Source of the DNA: Desmodus rotundus | Taxonomy: Eukaryota; Chordata; Mammalia; Chiroptera; Phyllostomidae | Reading direction: 5' to 3' | Assembly: GCF_022682495.2 (NCBI RefSeq) | Contig: NC_071393.1 | Coordinates: 103,496,304-103,560,303, forward strand | DNA length: 64,000 nt | The notes under the pieces: generated by a model | Database searches by the model: none | Seen by the model: only the letters and a program-made list of their open reading frames with translations | Told to the model about the DNA's origin: nothing | Program-made: the position numbers and the translations under genes | Shown: piece after piece, positions 12,326 through 23,199 of the stretch | How the letters are laid out: every line of letters starts with the position of its first letter | Numbering within the stretch: the stretch's first letter is position 1

Positions 12326-12776
12326 AGTTAGAGCTATTAATAGGTGTCCATACACACTTGCTGTTCCTGAGTATGTGTTACTAGTGTCCCCTGTCAGTCT
12401 CAAAAAGTCCTGCTTAAGAGGATAAATTCTATAGCTATCCTAGCTGTTGGGTGAGTCCACACACATTCACACACACACACTCATACACTAAACAGAGAAA
12501 GATCACTAGAAATGCCAAATGACCACCCATATTTTATTCATTCTAAGATCCCTTCTCTTCCCCCTTCTTTCCTTCTTTCTCCCTTTCTTTTTTCTGTACG
12601 TTTTTCACCATTTCAATACCTCTAACATCAGAAAGTATCTTAAACATGTTGTCATCAGGTGGCAGTTGGGATATAGTTGTCTTTACCTGGACATGTGCAT
12701 TGAAACTTGCAGAATGGGTGTCCTGTCTTGGGGGGAAAAAAGTCCCCAAATCATAACAAAGCACTCTTCAGCAATA
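12326..12776. other. Non-coding stretch next to mariner insertion
   Basis: Contains a short CA-rich run at about 12463-12482 and a C/T-rich run near 12550-12595. Otherwise unassigned. Its last two bases (TA, 12775-12776) form one side of the mariner target duplication. Confidence 0.5.
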
Positions 12777-13448
12777 CAAGGTCTGTCCAGAAAGTATCCA
12801 GCCATGCACTATGAAAACTAGAGACCTTTGTTGAAGAAGACACAAGGGACAAAAAACACTGTACATAGGACAATGATGCCTCAGTCCCCCTCAAAGGAGG
12901 AACCTTGGGACCTCACAGTTCTCCCAATGCCATCAACTGCCCCATTGTATTTTCCTGAATCTTATCAGCAGTCTGAAATCTCTTTCCTTTCAAAGGTGAT
13001 TTTAGTTTTGTCACAGGGCACCAAATCTGGGCTGGGGGGCGGGGGGGCGGCACTGAGTCACCTGGGTGATTTGATGTTTTGCCAAAAAACTCTGCATGAG
13101 TCATGATGTATGACTGGGCTCCTTGTCGTGATAAAGCTGCCAGTCACCAGTTGCCCATAGTTGTAGCTTTCTGAATCATCTGAATAGTTTCTGTGGAGGA
13201 ATTTCCAAGCTTAACACAAAATCTGATGCAGATTCATTGTTCTACTCAGTCATTTTGAATGTGACAGCCACACAGTACAGACGCACATTCAATGGCACCT
13301 ACCGCCCCCACTGACTAGTACAATGAAGTTGTCACTATTCACACATGTGCGTTCCAGTCCACTCTCCTTGGCTGCCAGGTTACATTGATGTCACACAAAC
13401 TGTACTTGTTATATTAACAATAGCTGTACTTTTTCCAGACAGATGTTG
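12777..13448 (-). mobile_element. Internally deleted Tc1/mariner-family transposon
   Basis: A 672-bp element flanked by TA on both sides (12775-12776 and 13449-13450), as mariners require. The first 29 bases and the reverse complement of the last 29 match at 20 positions, both beginning CAA and sharing TCTGTC. The minus strand still reads like mariner transposase at both ends (see the pseudogene entry), but the element is about half the usual ~1.3 kb, so the middle has been lost. Mutated ends and stops make it inactive. Confidence 0.85.
12880..13253 (-). pseudogene. Mariner transposase remnant
   Basis: Read on the minus strand, an ATG at 13253 starts a decayed N-terminal part in which a stop follows MTE and frameshifts follow. 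It then joins, after a deletion, a part containing WQLYHD (aspartate codon at 13125-13127) followed by a proline-serine-histidine stretch. This corresponds to the WxLxHDNAPxH block of mariner transposases, where that aspartate is the second catalytic residue. Next comes FLAKHQI in a second frame, and a C-terminal PVTKLKSPLKGKRFQ stretch like the family's last segment. The DNA-binding middle and first catalytic aspartate are missing. Family membership is clear; the particular mariner lineage is not determined. Confidence 0.8.
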
Positions 13449-13844
13449 TACAGCATCACTTGTACTCTTGATAGTGCAAGGAACACCAGGCAAAAAATAT
13501 GTATAGTAACAACCACAAGTCCAAAAATGATTCAGAAGAACTGAACACTGCATAGGAAGAAGTTTTAGAAATACCGTTAGTTTTTTTTATATCTTTTCAT
13601 TTAATCAAAGAGTAAGATATCTAGAAATCAGTGTCTAAATAAGACTTAAAGAGGTCTTACAGTAAATGTAAAATCAGTAACCATAAAATTTCATAATGAT
13701 GCAACTTAGTACAAATGAAATAAATGATGTCTACATCCCTTTTCCACATCCATTTCTGTTCCCTGGGAATAGAATTACAAACAAGTCCCAAGGCTGAGCT
13801 AATAGAAGTACTGTTCTGCAGTGTTCTAATACTATTTCTGATCT
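13449..13844. other. Non-coding stretch
   Basis: About 400 bases between the mariner and an L1 tail. No gene and no repeat recognised. Confidence 0.5.
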
Positions 13845-13990
13845 GCATTAAAAATATTTTTAATTGAATTATAATTCACATATAACATATTAGTTTCAGG
13901 TGTACAACATAATGATTTGATATTTGTGTATATTGCAAAATTATCACCACCATAATCCAGTTAACACCCAGCCTGCATTTTACACCTACT
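13845..13990 (-). mobile_element. L1 3'UTR fragment, reverse orientation
   Basis: 'ttagtttcaggtgtacaaca' followed by 'taatgatttgatatttgtgt' and 'ccagttaacacccagcct' is the reverse-strand image of the same L1 3'UTR family as the copy at 9.5 kb, here less diverged. Confidence 0.8.
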
Positions 13991-14039
13991 CATGAGATCA
14001 TGCGTGGGGAGAGAAGAGAGTTTCCATGGGACGGTCGAG

Positions 14040-14175
14040 TGGAAGACTCAGGCTTCTAAGTCTTACTCTCACCAGCAACCTTAAGAGACTCCCTCAACTC
14101 TCTGGGCCTCAGTTTCCTTATCTGTAACAGAAATTGCATAATCACTAAGATCTCTTCTGGTTACAAAACTTTTAA
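14040..14175 (+). repeat. MIR SINE, 3' half
   Basis: 'tctgggcctcagtttcctta' followed by 'tctgtaacagaaattgcata' matches the MIR core (ctcagtttcctcatctgtaaaatgg) in plus orientation, preceded by a decayed tRNA-like part. Confidence 0.75.
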
Positions 14176-15008
14176 AGCTAATAATGGCATGTGCTATAAA
14201 ATCTAGTGTCCTATCATTGAACTACATTATTTTACCTGTCAAGTATGACAACTGTATCACAAAGAAAATTTAATAATTCGTATTACCTACAAGATATTAA
14301 ATGAGAACAGTGTGTTAGAGCAGCAACAACAATGGTTTTTCCTAAACCCATCAAAATAGCACAAAATATCAGGTTTAGCATTATTAAAATCTCTTTCTTC
14401 TAACTTCCCCATGCTAAACAAACCACACTATCCAGTGGAAGTGCTAATGAGTTCAGCATTATTGGGCAACATCAGGAAATGCTGATTTCTAACTCTAAGT
14501 TATTTGTTCTGCAGGTTGAGTCTGTCTGTGCGGAAAATGTGTCAGTCAATTTCTTAATTTCTTCTCAAAGAAAAAGAAAGTGGTCACCAGGTAAGCAGGC
14601 CAGACCAAAAGCATCCCACAGCTAAGAATCAGAGTGCAAAGAAAAGCAGCTTGGTGTTCAGAATTACCTGGAGTTTCTGTTGGAGCACAATGCGGACTAA
14701 ATATTCAACTTCACAAAAAAATCTACCAGTTCAAGAAAAGAAGGAAGCACGTGAGAGACCTATAGTAACCTAATGACAATGACAGCAGCTCTAATGAGGC
14801 TGGGTGCCAGCTCCTGTATGGAATATCAAGGCAGCCATTCTTTGCTTTGTCCTAGTTGGGTTATTCATTTCTTTTCATCGCATCTGCATAGCAACCCCAG
14901 GATGTTGGTGCGTCTGATTTCTGCAAAACGTGTAAACAGTAAGAAGCAGGAAAAGGAAAGAAAAAGCTTTTCTGGGCTTTGGAAGTCTAGTATTTGCAAA
15001 ATGTACAA
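14176..15008. other. Non-coding stretch
   Basis: No gene and no clear repeat. The frame at 14773-15177 runs from this stretch into the polypyrimidine tract, so its leucine-rich end is an artefact of the simple repeat. Confidence 0.5.
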
Positions 15009-15172
15009 CTTCTTTCTTCTTCTCCTTCTCCTTCTCCTTCTCCTTCTCCTTCTCCTTCTCCTTCTTCTTCTTCTCCTCCTCCTCCTCCTTTCTTCTCCTC
15101 CTTTCTTCTCCTTCTTTCTCCTCCTCCTCCTCCTCCTCCTCCTCCTCCTCCTCCTTCTTCTTCTTCTTCTTT
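15009..15172. repeat. 164-nt pure polypyrimidine tract
   Basis: Every base on the plus strand from 15009 to 15172 is C or T, arranged as CTT, CTTCTC and CTC units. It makes all frames open on both strands, giving poly-Leu, poly-Ser/Pro, poly-Arg and poly-Glu readings that are not genes. Long mirror-symmetric tracts of this kind are known to be able to adopt triplex (H-DNA) structure. Confidence 0.97.
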
Positions 15173-15599
15173 GGTGAGGAAATGGAGGCAATTAAAAATA
15201 GGTTATCCAGGGTCACAAAAGTAGTCAGTGCCTAGAATTAGAATAAGTCTGATTCCTGATCATTGCATTCCTGTTAAATGCAAAACTGAGCTCTCATTTC
15301 AACAACGACTGCATCAGGGCCTTCACTAGAGCAGGACAACTTCAGGATAGACAAAAGGAAAATTTTCCTAACACGAATATGTAGGGTAGTAGAGTTTGCC
15401 AAGAAGGGAGGATATGCAACCTCTGTCTTTTCAAAGAAGAGATGCCAGCGAACCTGTTCATTCTATGCAACTGCTGTTGACCTGTTCCCGTTTTAGACAC
15501 AGGAGTGTTTTGTTCCTAGCCTTCTCTCTGACTGCTTCTTTCCAGTTGCCTTCAACAATTTGCACTTCCTCTTTTGTTCTGTCATTTTTATGTGTCTCA
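15173..15599. other. Non-coding stretch
   Basis: No gene seen. The part at 15458-15599 adjoins the CR1/L3 remnant and may be its 3' continuation, but I could not align it. Confidence 0.45.
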
Positions 15600-16109
15600 A
15601 AATACCTTATCCATACTTTTAAAAATGTTGTGCCCCAGTCAAAATGCAACACCCCAAACGTGGTCTGACCAACAGAAAATAAAATAATACAGTTAAATCC
15701 CTTTTTCTCTGAATGAAAGTATTAATGGAACCAATGCCCCTGTAGCTTCTGAACTTTTTTTTGTAAACTTTTGCCTTATTTTGACCTCAGTCCAAATACC
15801 TGAAGCATTCATGGGCTGTTATGCCACAGTTCCCCTATCCTATATTTGATTTTTGGACCCAAGTGCAGGATTTTACATTTTTTTCTTACTGCATTTCTCT
15901 TTGTTAGATCTGGTTCATTGAGATATTTTTAGATTCTGACTCTGCCATCCAGCAAATAGTTTTTCCAACCAGCTCCAAGCTATTTACAAGTGTTATTATC
16001 ATACCTGCTGCATCATCATCCAAGTCACTGATAAAAATGATGAGAGTTGAGAAGAGAACTTTGGTACCACAGGAGTCTAAACCTCCCTGTGGGGTGACAT
16101 TCACAAATA
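15600..16109 (-). pseudogene. CR1/L3-clade LINE reverse transcriptase remnant, downstream part
   Basis: On the minus strand the frame 16104-15904 reads VTPQGG...FISDLDDD. This is a decayed form of the CR1/L3 reverse-transcriptase block (VPQGSVLGPLLF then INDLD) just before the catalytic YADD/FADD motif, which is lost here. Further along the minus strand, bases near 15875-15845 encode KCKILHLGPK, like the KCKVLHLG block of that family, and bases near 15668-15645 read LLVRPRL, like its LVRPHLEY block. Several frames and stops are used, so it is dead. The upstream part lies at 16530-16726. Confidence 0.72.
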
Positions 16110-16529
16110 GCCCCTGTATCAGTCAGGGTTCAACCAGGGAAACAGAAACCACCCTGAGTATTTAAGAGAGAGAATTTAATACAGGGGAGTTGTTCCACTG
16201 ACCATAGGAGATCTGAGAAGTCAACCAGGGAACAATAAGGCAACCAAGTACAGCAACAGCAGGAAGTCATTGTCAATCACAGACTGAACTACTCAAGGGG
16301 TAGGGTTAGTAGTAAAAAGTGGAGCCCAGGAGGAGATGCAGCCACTGCCAGGAATGCCAGGCAAGGCACAGGGAGAGGGAGGAATACACTCCGCTTCTCC
16401 CCCTCTGCCATTGGCCTAACCTAGCTGGAGGTCAGGTGACGCCGGAACTTGAGAAACAGAGCTGGCTGAGGTCGGCCTTTGTGATACAGAGTAGAGGAAC
16501 ATGTTTGAATCTAAGACAATTTCTCTGTC
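16110..16529. repeat. Interspersed repeat inserted into the CR1/L3 remnant, family unassigned
   Basis: Begins 'cccctgtatcagtcagggtt' with 'gggaaacagaaaccaccctg' soon after and ends near 'gatacagagtagaggaacat'. I recognise this as a recurrent mammalian repeat but cannot name the family with confidence. It splits the reverse-transcriptase remnant between its DFTRTLD-type block and its PQG block, so it inserted later. The copy at 29.67-30.16 kb appears related. Confidence 0.55.
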
Positions 16530-16726
16530 TTCCTTACAAGAAAATAAAAGAGAATTTGTCAAGTGTCCTGGTGAAGTCCAGATCCAAAATCTTGACCCTC
16601 TTTGACATATCCCAACAGACTAATAGTCAGTCCCTTTATGAAGAAATCAGACTGGTTTGCCATAACTTATTCTTAGTGCTTTCTCACCTAAGTCCTCACA
16701 AATCATCCTTCTATATGCACGGATGA
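16530..16726 (-). pseudogene. CR1/L3-clade LINE reverse transcriptase remnant, upstream part
   Basis: The minus strand over about 16588-16556 reads DLDFTRTLDKF, a decayed copy of the DFSKAFDTV block of CR1/L3 reverse transcriptases. Adjacent minus-strand sequence continues upstream to about 16.72 kb. With the segment at 15600-16109 this gives the correct motif order (DFSKAF, PQG, KCKxLHLG, VRPxL) along the minus strand. Confidence 0.68.
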
Positions 16727-16947
16727 GCAAATTACAGCCTAAAAGCCAAACCCTGCCTATTGTCTGTTGCTGTAAGTGAAGTTTCATTAAGCCCAGCCAT
16801 ACTCATTCATTTGTGCAAAGTCAGTGACTGCTCTCAGGCAAAATGGCAGAGTTTAGTTGTTGTGACAAAGACCAGATGACCAGCAAAGCCTAACACATTT
16901 ACTATCCGATCCTTTACTTTAAAAGCCTGGTCTGTAGTTTGCAGAAT
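16727..16947. mobile_element. hAT-type non-autonomous DNA transposon fragment
   Basis: Contains 'gtttcattaagcccagccat', 'actcattcatttgtgcaaag', 'atggcagagtttagttgttg' and 'agcctaacacatttactatc'. This is the sequence order of the widespread mammalian repeat whose full form begins CAGGGGTCGGCAAACT. Terminal repeats are decayed and no coding sequence is present. It abuts the CR1/L3 remnant. Confidence 0.7.
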
Positions 16948-17119
16948 CCAACTATTTCTACCTTCAAAACTTCAGATATTTCCTATCTCTAGAGTTTTTA
17001 CTCCTCTTCCATTTTCTATTTTATCTCTTAGTCAATAGTGGTTGATCAATATCTTTTGCTATTTCTCTCACAGGGACCTTAAAGTGTCCCCACAATAGCC
17101 TATATGACTCTATATAAAT

Positions 17120-17660
17120 GGGCCCTCTCTTACCTGTAACCTCACCCACCATCCCTCTGCTCTCGTTCACTCCTGTTAAATTCCATCTTATTTGGGTTGG
17201 TCCATTGACATATCTTGGGGCTCAGGTTCTCCTTCTGGCTAACTCCTAGGACGGACCAGGACATTTCAGTGCAGGGCCTTTGCACTTGTCATTCCCTCTG
17301 CCTGAGTGGCTCTTACCCAGGCGCCTACTGGATGCCTCCCCTATTCCCTTGCTGAAGATTCACTTTTCAGTGAGCCTTTCCTGACTTTCCTATTCAAAAT
17401 CACAATCACCATCTCCTTCCCTGTAGCATTCCCTCCTCCCCCTCTCTGCTGTATGGAAAAGATTCCATAGCACTTACCACCTTCTGTCATAATTACTTGC
17501 TTATTATCTGTTCTTCTCTCAACTCCCACTGGAATGGAAACTTCAGGAAGGCAGGATTTTTTGTATGATCTGTCACTAATTTACCCCCCAGAATTTAGAA
17601 CAGTGGCAGGCAAATAATAGGTGTGCAATTAATACCTTTTGAACAGATGAATGAAGGTCA
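17120..17660 (+). mobile_element. L2 LINE 3' end
   Basis: A long, well-ordered L2 3' region: 'cagggcctttgcacttgtca', 'ttccctctgcctgagtggct', 'gagcctttcctgactttcct', 'gcacttaccaccttctgtca', 'ggaaacttcaggaaggcagg', then the terminus 'taggtgtgcaattaatacct' and 'gaatgaagg'. The reading-frame part is lost; this is the longest L2 in the window. Confidence 0.85.
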
Positions 17661-20007
17661 GGACACTAACAAACTCATTTAGAGCAACCAGCTATTCTCA
17701 TCACCTCTTCACCCATCTCAGGTTCCCTTGAGTGCCGTCTTCTGCAAGCAGGGAGAGCAGGTAGAGAATCATCCCTGCAACTGCACCAGGAAAGGGAGAA
17801 CTTCTATATGGCAAGACAAAAAAATAGTAAGTTAACCATTAAGTATCTATTAGCATTTGCATACAAGTTAATTACCAAGAGATAGATAGTCAACATGTTA
17901 AAACCCAAGATTAAAGAGCCTTGGAAGAGCCATATCTAGGTAGCAGCTCTGGTTTCTAATTGCCATTCCAAGCACTTGTCCTTTCCTCTTGCCCACCCAC
18001 GACTCTCCTTTTACAAAGTTGCTATGATTTTACCTCATGTGGGTGTAACAACCACACCCTAAGATCTTTGAGAATTTGGTTACAACCTATTGAGCCACAG
18101 GAAGCACTTCCAGCACCCAAGTCAGAAACAGTATTTGCTCACACCTATTCCTTTATCTTTTCTCAACCCATAAAGAGGTCTTCAGGGTGATAAAACTGTA
18201 AAGCCTCAAACTTCACGCATGAAGAGTCTCTGTCATGAGTCTGATGAAAGGCAACTCATCTAAAATTTGATTGGGCACACTGTTTATTTCTCTGTTGGCC
18301 AATAATTATTGGCCTTAAGGCTGTTTTCATTGATCAAGTTTCCTTTTAAAATTTTTGAAATATGTATAACTACACAATATATTTTTTTTCCAGTGTGAGA
18401 TTTTCTACTGAACATTTCAAATCTAAGCCTTCAGTACATTTGAAATTTTTGCACTTCCTTAAAGTTAGGACTTTTTATCCTCCTTTCTTTTCTTTTTTAT
18501 CAAAGAAGCCTTTACTTTCAAACTATCCTTATGAAAACACTTGTCTGGTCCTCACTGTTATTATGTACATGGTTCTTTCTCATTTTTGGACTTTAAAATT
18601 ATCTCTCTTTTTACTTTACCTTACAGAAACATTTTATATGTGCTCAGGTAATAAAACATTGTTTAAGATCTGTGAGATAACTTCATTATTATTTTAAAAA
18701 TTAAACATAAAGTGATTCTGCCTTAGCATCTTTGACATGGGTTTGGGAAGAAGATTACCTGGTACACTATGAAATGATCTAAGCTCTTTCCAACCATCCT
18801 TTAGGTTTTGTCTACAGTGCTTATGATTTATTTTTCAATATTTCTATAGTTTATAAAAATATGATTAAAAGCAAGATTTAATTGCACCTACAGCACTTAC
18901 CTAAAACTGTTTCAAATAACCTCCATTTTATTATTTCACAGTGGCCTTTTGTTCTGGGGTTTTCCATCTGTTTGCTAAGCATTTTTCAATGGAAGTCTCA
19001 ATTAGAAGAAAAAAAGGGAGGGGGGACAATCATTTAATTCAAAAATTCATTTGGAGATCAGGCCACTGACTTAGGCTCATGCCAGCAACTTAAGGCTCTC
19101 AGCCCTGGCCACATGATCCAGAGCAACTGAGCGACAACTGTCTGGCTGCTCTAATCCTCCTTAATTTCAGAGCAAAGAAACTCACATGTGTTTCTAAGAA
19201 CATTTTTGGAGTACAACAAGTCCATTTCTGGGGACAATGTCTAATGCCCTTGTTCCGCTGATCCCATGTATTCTAAATTAATTCTTAAATCACACAGAAA
19301 CGGAAGGCGAGGTGGGGTGAGGAAAGGACTAACAGCAAGGCAGCTGTCTTGTGTTGTTAAAACAACTGCTGAAGGAGGTTCCAAAGATGTCCTGCATCCC
19401 ACAACATGAGTTTCCTTTATGTCGTGATAAAGCTGGGCCCAGACACGAGCAAGACGGGAGTCAGGCATGCTCACCCTAACTTGTCTCTGAGAAGCCGGCG
19501 AAATGCGCACCAGGAGAGTGCCACCTGGCCGGCTGCTTCCCCACCTTTTGTCTGGAGCCCTCTAGGTTCACTGGTCTTTAGAAGAAGTTAATTAAAATCT
19601 GTGGACAATTTTCCAGAAAGTAGATTAGCCCCTTATGGTGAATGTATGTGCTTTGATTTTCCCTGGACTTGTGTTTCTTGGGAGGGGAAAAAGCTTAGAC
19701 TAAAAAAGTGGTGGGTCTCCCATGCACTTTAAGTTTGATGGGTTGAGAGGCAACTGAGTTCTCTCCAAATTTTTATCTGGGGTTTACTCATTAGCATGGA
19801 AACTGGGGAAACCAAGCAGGGCTGGACTTTCGTGGGCAACATTGTGAAGTAGAAGGTGTGTGTCTCCTGTGCCCTCCCTCTGCTTCTGCTTTCTTTAGCC
19901 TCTCCTCTCTTGGGTCCCGTCTCCAGTCCATGAGAAAAACGCTGTCTCTAATGCAAAAATCCTTCCTTGCCCTTCACCTCCACAAAGTCCAGCTTACTCC
20001 CAACGAG
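17661..20007. other. Mostly unique non-coding sequence
   Basis: About 2.3 kb with no gene and no clearly assignable repeat. The T-rich frame at 18362-18697 is hydrophobic only because of AT-rich composition. A G/A-rich patch lies near 19009-19026. Confidence 0.45.
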
Positions 20008-20225
20008 TAAACAATGGCTGGTATTTCCTGATCTCTTACCTTCTGCCAGGCACTGGTCCGAGCATTTTGCATGAATTGTCTAATTCTCGCAGCAACCACA
20101 GGCATTATTCTTATTCCTATTTTACAGACTAGGCCGGGAATTTGCCAAAGTTCACACAGAGACTCCAACCAAGGAGGTTCTTTGCAAAGTTTGTTCTCTG
20201 AATCACACAACTCGATAATCACCGT
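20008..20225 (-). repeat. MIR SINE
   Basis: 'ccttctgccaggcactggtc', 'gaattgtctaattctcgcag', 'caaccacaggcattattctt' and 'attttacagactaggccggg' give the MIR core in reverse order. The tRNA-like end is decayed. Confidence 0.82.
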
Positions 20226-21754
20226 GCCTCAGGGTGCCGGCACAAGAAGGCCAGTAACACTTAGCACTTTGTTTCTCCCCAGGCTGGCTCCCAACCTTTT
20301 TGGCTCCCAAAGCCTTAAGCCAAAGTCTAAAGCTTTAATGGAGTATGTGTCCAATCAGTAGAGCCTTCTTGATGCCCAATCCTAGAAGCAGGATTCTGAC
20401 CTTGCTCTTGGGTTCTGTGTACACTAATGAGCCCATTTGGAAATGGAATTAAATAATATTCGTATGACATGGATTTATGTGAGTAATGATATTCAGGAAA
20501 ATCACAGCCCTTTTGGTTATATGACTCTTCAAAGTCTTCTAATCCAACTTCTCATCCAAAACAGAAACCCCCTTTCCGAATCCTTGAAAGGTCGTGTTTA
20601 AGCCTCTTCCTTCCAGTGGAGTTCGGCTCCTTGATCAAGTGATCAGGACAAGTACAGGGGCTCTGCTCTCCTCTCTCTTCGGACCTTTCCAAATAAGATT
20701 CTCAAGGGCACCATCATGAACCAGAGGGGACAAAATTGGCCCAGGATTTGAAATCCCTTGAGGCAGCCCCACCAGAAGCAGCGAAGTTCTACCATTTTCC
20801 ACAGCAATAACATAGCTAGGGAGCCTTCCAGCTCCCCAAACCGCCTGATGTCCAATCTGCCCTTGACTCCCCAATCCACTCTCTTCATTTTCCTGACCTT
20901 GACAGCATATCCCTCCTGACCTCACCCCACCCAATCCCAGCTTCTCACAATGCCTCCCAACAACAAAGGGAAGTGGGATGTGTGCCTTAGGTCATGGGCT
21001 GGGCTGTGTGCTTCATTTTGTTAACAGAAACCTGATTTCACATGCCCAAACTATTTGAGGTTTTCAATATTTTTCAAAAATATTGGATGTATTTTAGAGA
21101 AATAGATAGCCACTGTGCTAATATAAACACAAGCAGCAAGTCAGTAAGAAACTGCCTTTAAGATTTGAATAAAGAAAAGAGAAAAGGAGCCTTCTGTGAA
21201 TATCTGTCAAAAAAAGTGAGTCTAGTTTGCTTAAGGTTTGACAGGCTGATTTCTGGAAACTGGGCATCTTTATAAAAGGGGAAAGATCTGTTCTTTCTGG
21301 AACTGTCATTACAAAAGGCTGAGGAGACATCAAGAGGGATTCACCTCTTGGCTTCCAAATACAGACCCAGAGTTTACCTAGTCCAGGAGGGGGCTCTGGT
21401 GCTGGGCCAGGTACTCAGTCTTAATGTGCAAACTCGGTCGATGGAGAAACACCACCAAAGTAATTAAAACAGGGTAGGAGAAGAGACAGAAAGGTCTACG
21501 ATCTCTCCAGTGTTGATGACTGCCAAGTTCTGGGCTGTTGCCTAGAATAGCTATCTCCAGGAAACAGCAGTGAAAGGTTCCAACATTTTGTGAATATATT
21601 CTGGGCATGCTGAAATCAGGTTTCATGCATGCTTTACTAGTAGTATTATTAACTATTTTAATTTTTTTGATATTGCACCCATTTCTTGCTGGTTGGATAG
21701 CAGAAGTAATCAAAGCATAGACCTTGAATTATATGGGTTAAGGATCTAAGGATT
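20226..21754. other. Non-coding stretch
   Basis: No gene seen. The patch at about 20512-20640 (ttctaatccaacttctcatcc) resembles an old SINE-like mammalian repeat but is too decayed to name. Minus-strand frames at 20635-20934 overlap each other in two phases and are judged spurious. Confidence 0.42.
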
Positions 21755-21890
21755 ATTGTGTGTTGGAAAAAGCAATGACTACAAGTCACAAGCTAGTTTT
21801 TTAGTCTCAATCCTAAAACTGTTTTAAGTGACCTTGAGCAGTCACTTACACCTGTAAACTGGACTATAGGACCTCTTATATTTCTTTCAT
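21755..21890 (+). repeat. MIR-type SINE, plus orientation
   Basis: 'tagtctcaatcctaaaactg', 'agtgaccttgagcagtcact' and 'tgtaaactggactataggac' follow the MIR/MIR3 order (gaccttgggcaagtcactta, then tgtaaaatgagg). Confidence 0.65.
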
Positions 21891-22154
21891 TTTAATGTTT
21901 CCGTGCCACAGAGCAGCTCACACCAAAACATATCTCTGTATCTATCTATCTAGCTACCTATCTTTATTCAGATATCATATTTATCTCTATCTATGTATTG
22001 TTACAGCTATATCCATCTCTCTGCAGTGGTCCGATATAGTCTCAGTTTCACTGTGTTTCCAGGCTCAGCCATTACAGGGCTTCAAGACTAAAGTAAGAAA
22101 TGTTAGAGAGAAGGCAGAAATGTATGAATGGTGGTGTTAAGAAAAACTTAAATA

Positions 22155-22250
22155 GGGCTGGGTCTGCATTTAATTAGGGCAGTGCCCAGCACAGTAGTAC
22201 TTGATATCTAGTAGGTGTTCAGTTAACATCAGTGAATGAATGAAACACTT
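22155..22250 (+). repeat. L2/MIR-type 3' terminus
   Basis: 'gcagtgcccagcacagtagt' followed by 'tagtaggtgttcagttaaca' and 'gaatgaatgaaac' matches the shared L2 3' terminus (gtgcctggcacatagtaggt). Short and non-coding. Confidence 0.6.
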
Positions 22251-22725
22251 AGAGGTGAAGACCCTCCGGTAATGAACAGAACGTGCTCCATTGTAGGGTT
22301 AAGTTGCAAGAGGGGCACCACCGTAGTTCAAGTCCTATCCAATGACACTACGGGCTCTGTGCAGGTTCCAACCTAACTTAATCGATTAAGCTGAGAAAGC
22401 AAGAGTGCAGACAGACAATTCCAAAAACAATTCCAGGTGTGTTTTCTGCAGAGCTCCTGCACAGGGAAGTGTGGCTAGAATGAAAGGTGGTCCAGCTATA
22501 GAGGCGGCCTGTGGAAAAGCGACCAATCAGTTTTGCTCCTTTCCTAGTACACCTTACATTCCCTACCCTTTTGGCATGGGATGTGGTTAATTCCATTTGT
22601 GAATAGAGACAACAAATCTGCTCCAAAATTTGGTGCAGTTATCACCTGGGTTGCAAGTTGCCTATCTCTGTGCTTCTCCATTTGAATAGAATTTTTCTAT
22701 CCTATAAGCAAGCTTCTTAAGCCAG
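22251..22725. other. Non-coding stretch
   Basis: No gene or clear repeat. Two short frames on opposite strands (22378-22626 and 22405-22590) overlap and show no domain. Confidence 0.4.
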
Positions 22726-23199
22726 TTATGGGCCCCTGTGCAAGGCAAATGCATGACAGCAAAGAGTTAAGGTGCTGTTATCCAAATGCATTCCAGCAAC
22801 CCAAGAGCATGCCCTCCTGCTTGCGGAGAAGCAAAAGCAAAATTCCCCCAAATATTTGAGTCTTCCAAACAGAAGAGCGAGATTGAGGAGGAGGACCAGA
22901 CTGGAAAACAAAAGAGAGGAGGGACCTCCAGGCGGAGATGGCAGATGGTCCACCAGGTGGACCTTGACAGTCCACAGAATAGGCCAAACTGACTGGTGGA
23001 CCAGGCAATTTTTAGCAATGATTGCATTGTGAGCCAGAGTGCACCAGCCATATGGCACAATGCCAGTCATCACTCCTAGGGACATTCCAACCAGATAAGC
23101 AATATATTCATTGCTGGAAGGGGGTTGAGGAGCACCAGGGAGGAAGGTAGGGAGAACAGGAAAGCAAGCAAGATGGAATAAGGATATAACAGAGTGCAC
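22726..23199 (-). other. 157-codon open frame, unidentified
   Basis: A minus-strand frame starting with ATG at 23199, with hydrophobic stretches around residues 1-20, 30-50 and 95-115 that could resemble membrane segments. I recognise no family. The same bases are open in two other minus-strand frames and two plus-strand frames, which argues for a stop-poor composition rather than coding. The palindrome 'ggtccaccaggtggacc' lies inside at about 22948. Not called as a gene. Confidence 0.2.

Noticed and set aside
14773..15224. Leu-, Ser/Pro-, Arg- and Glu-rich open frames of 76-134 codons
   Set aside because: They are readings of the 164-nt polypyrimidine tract in different phases and strands.
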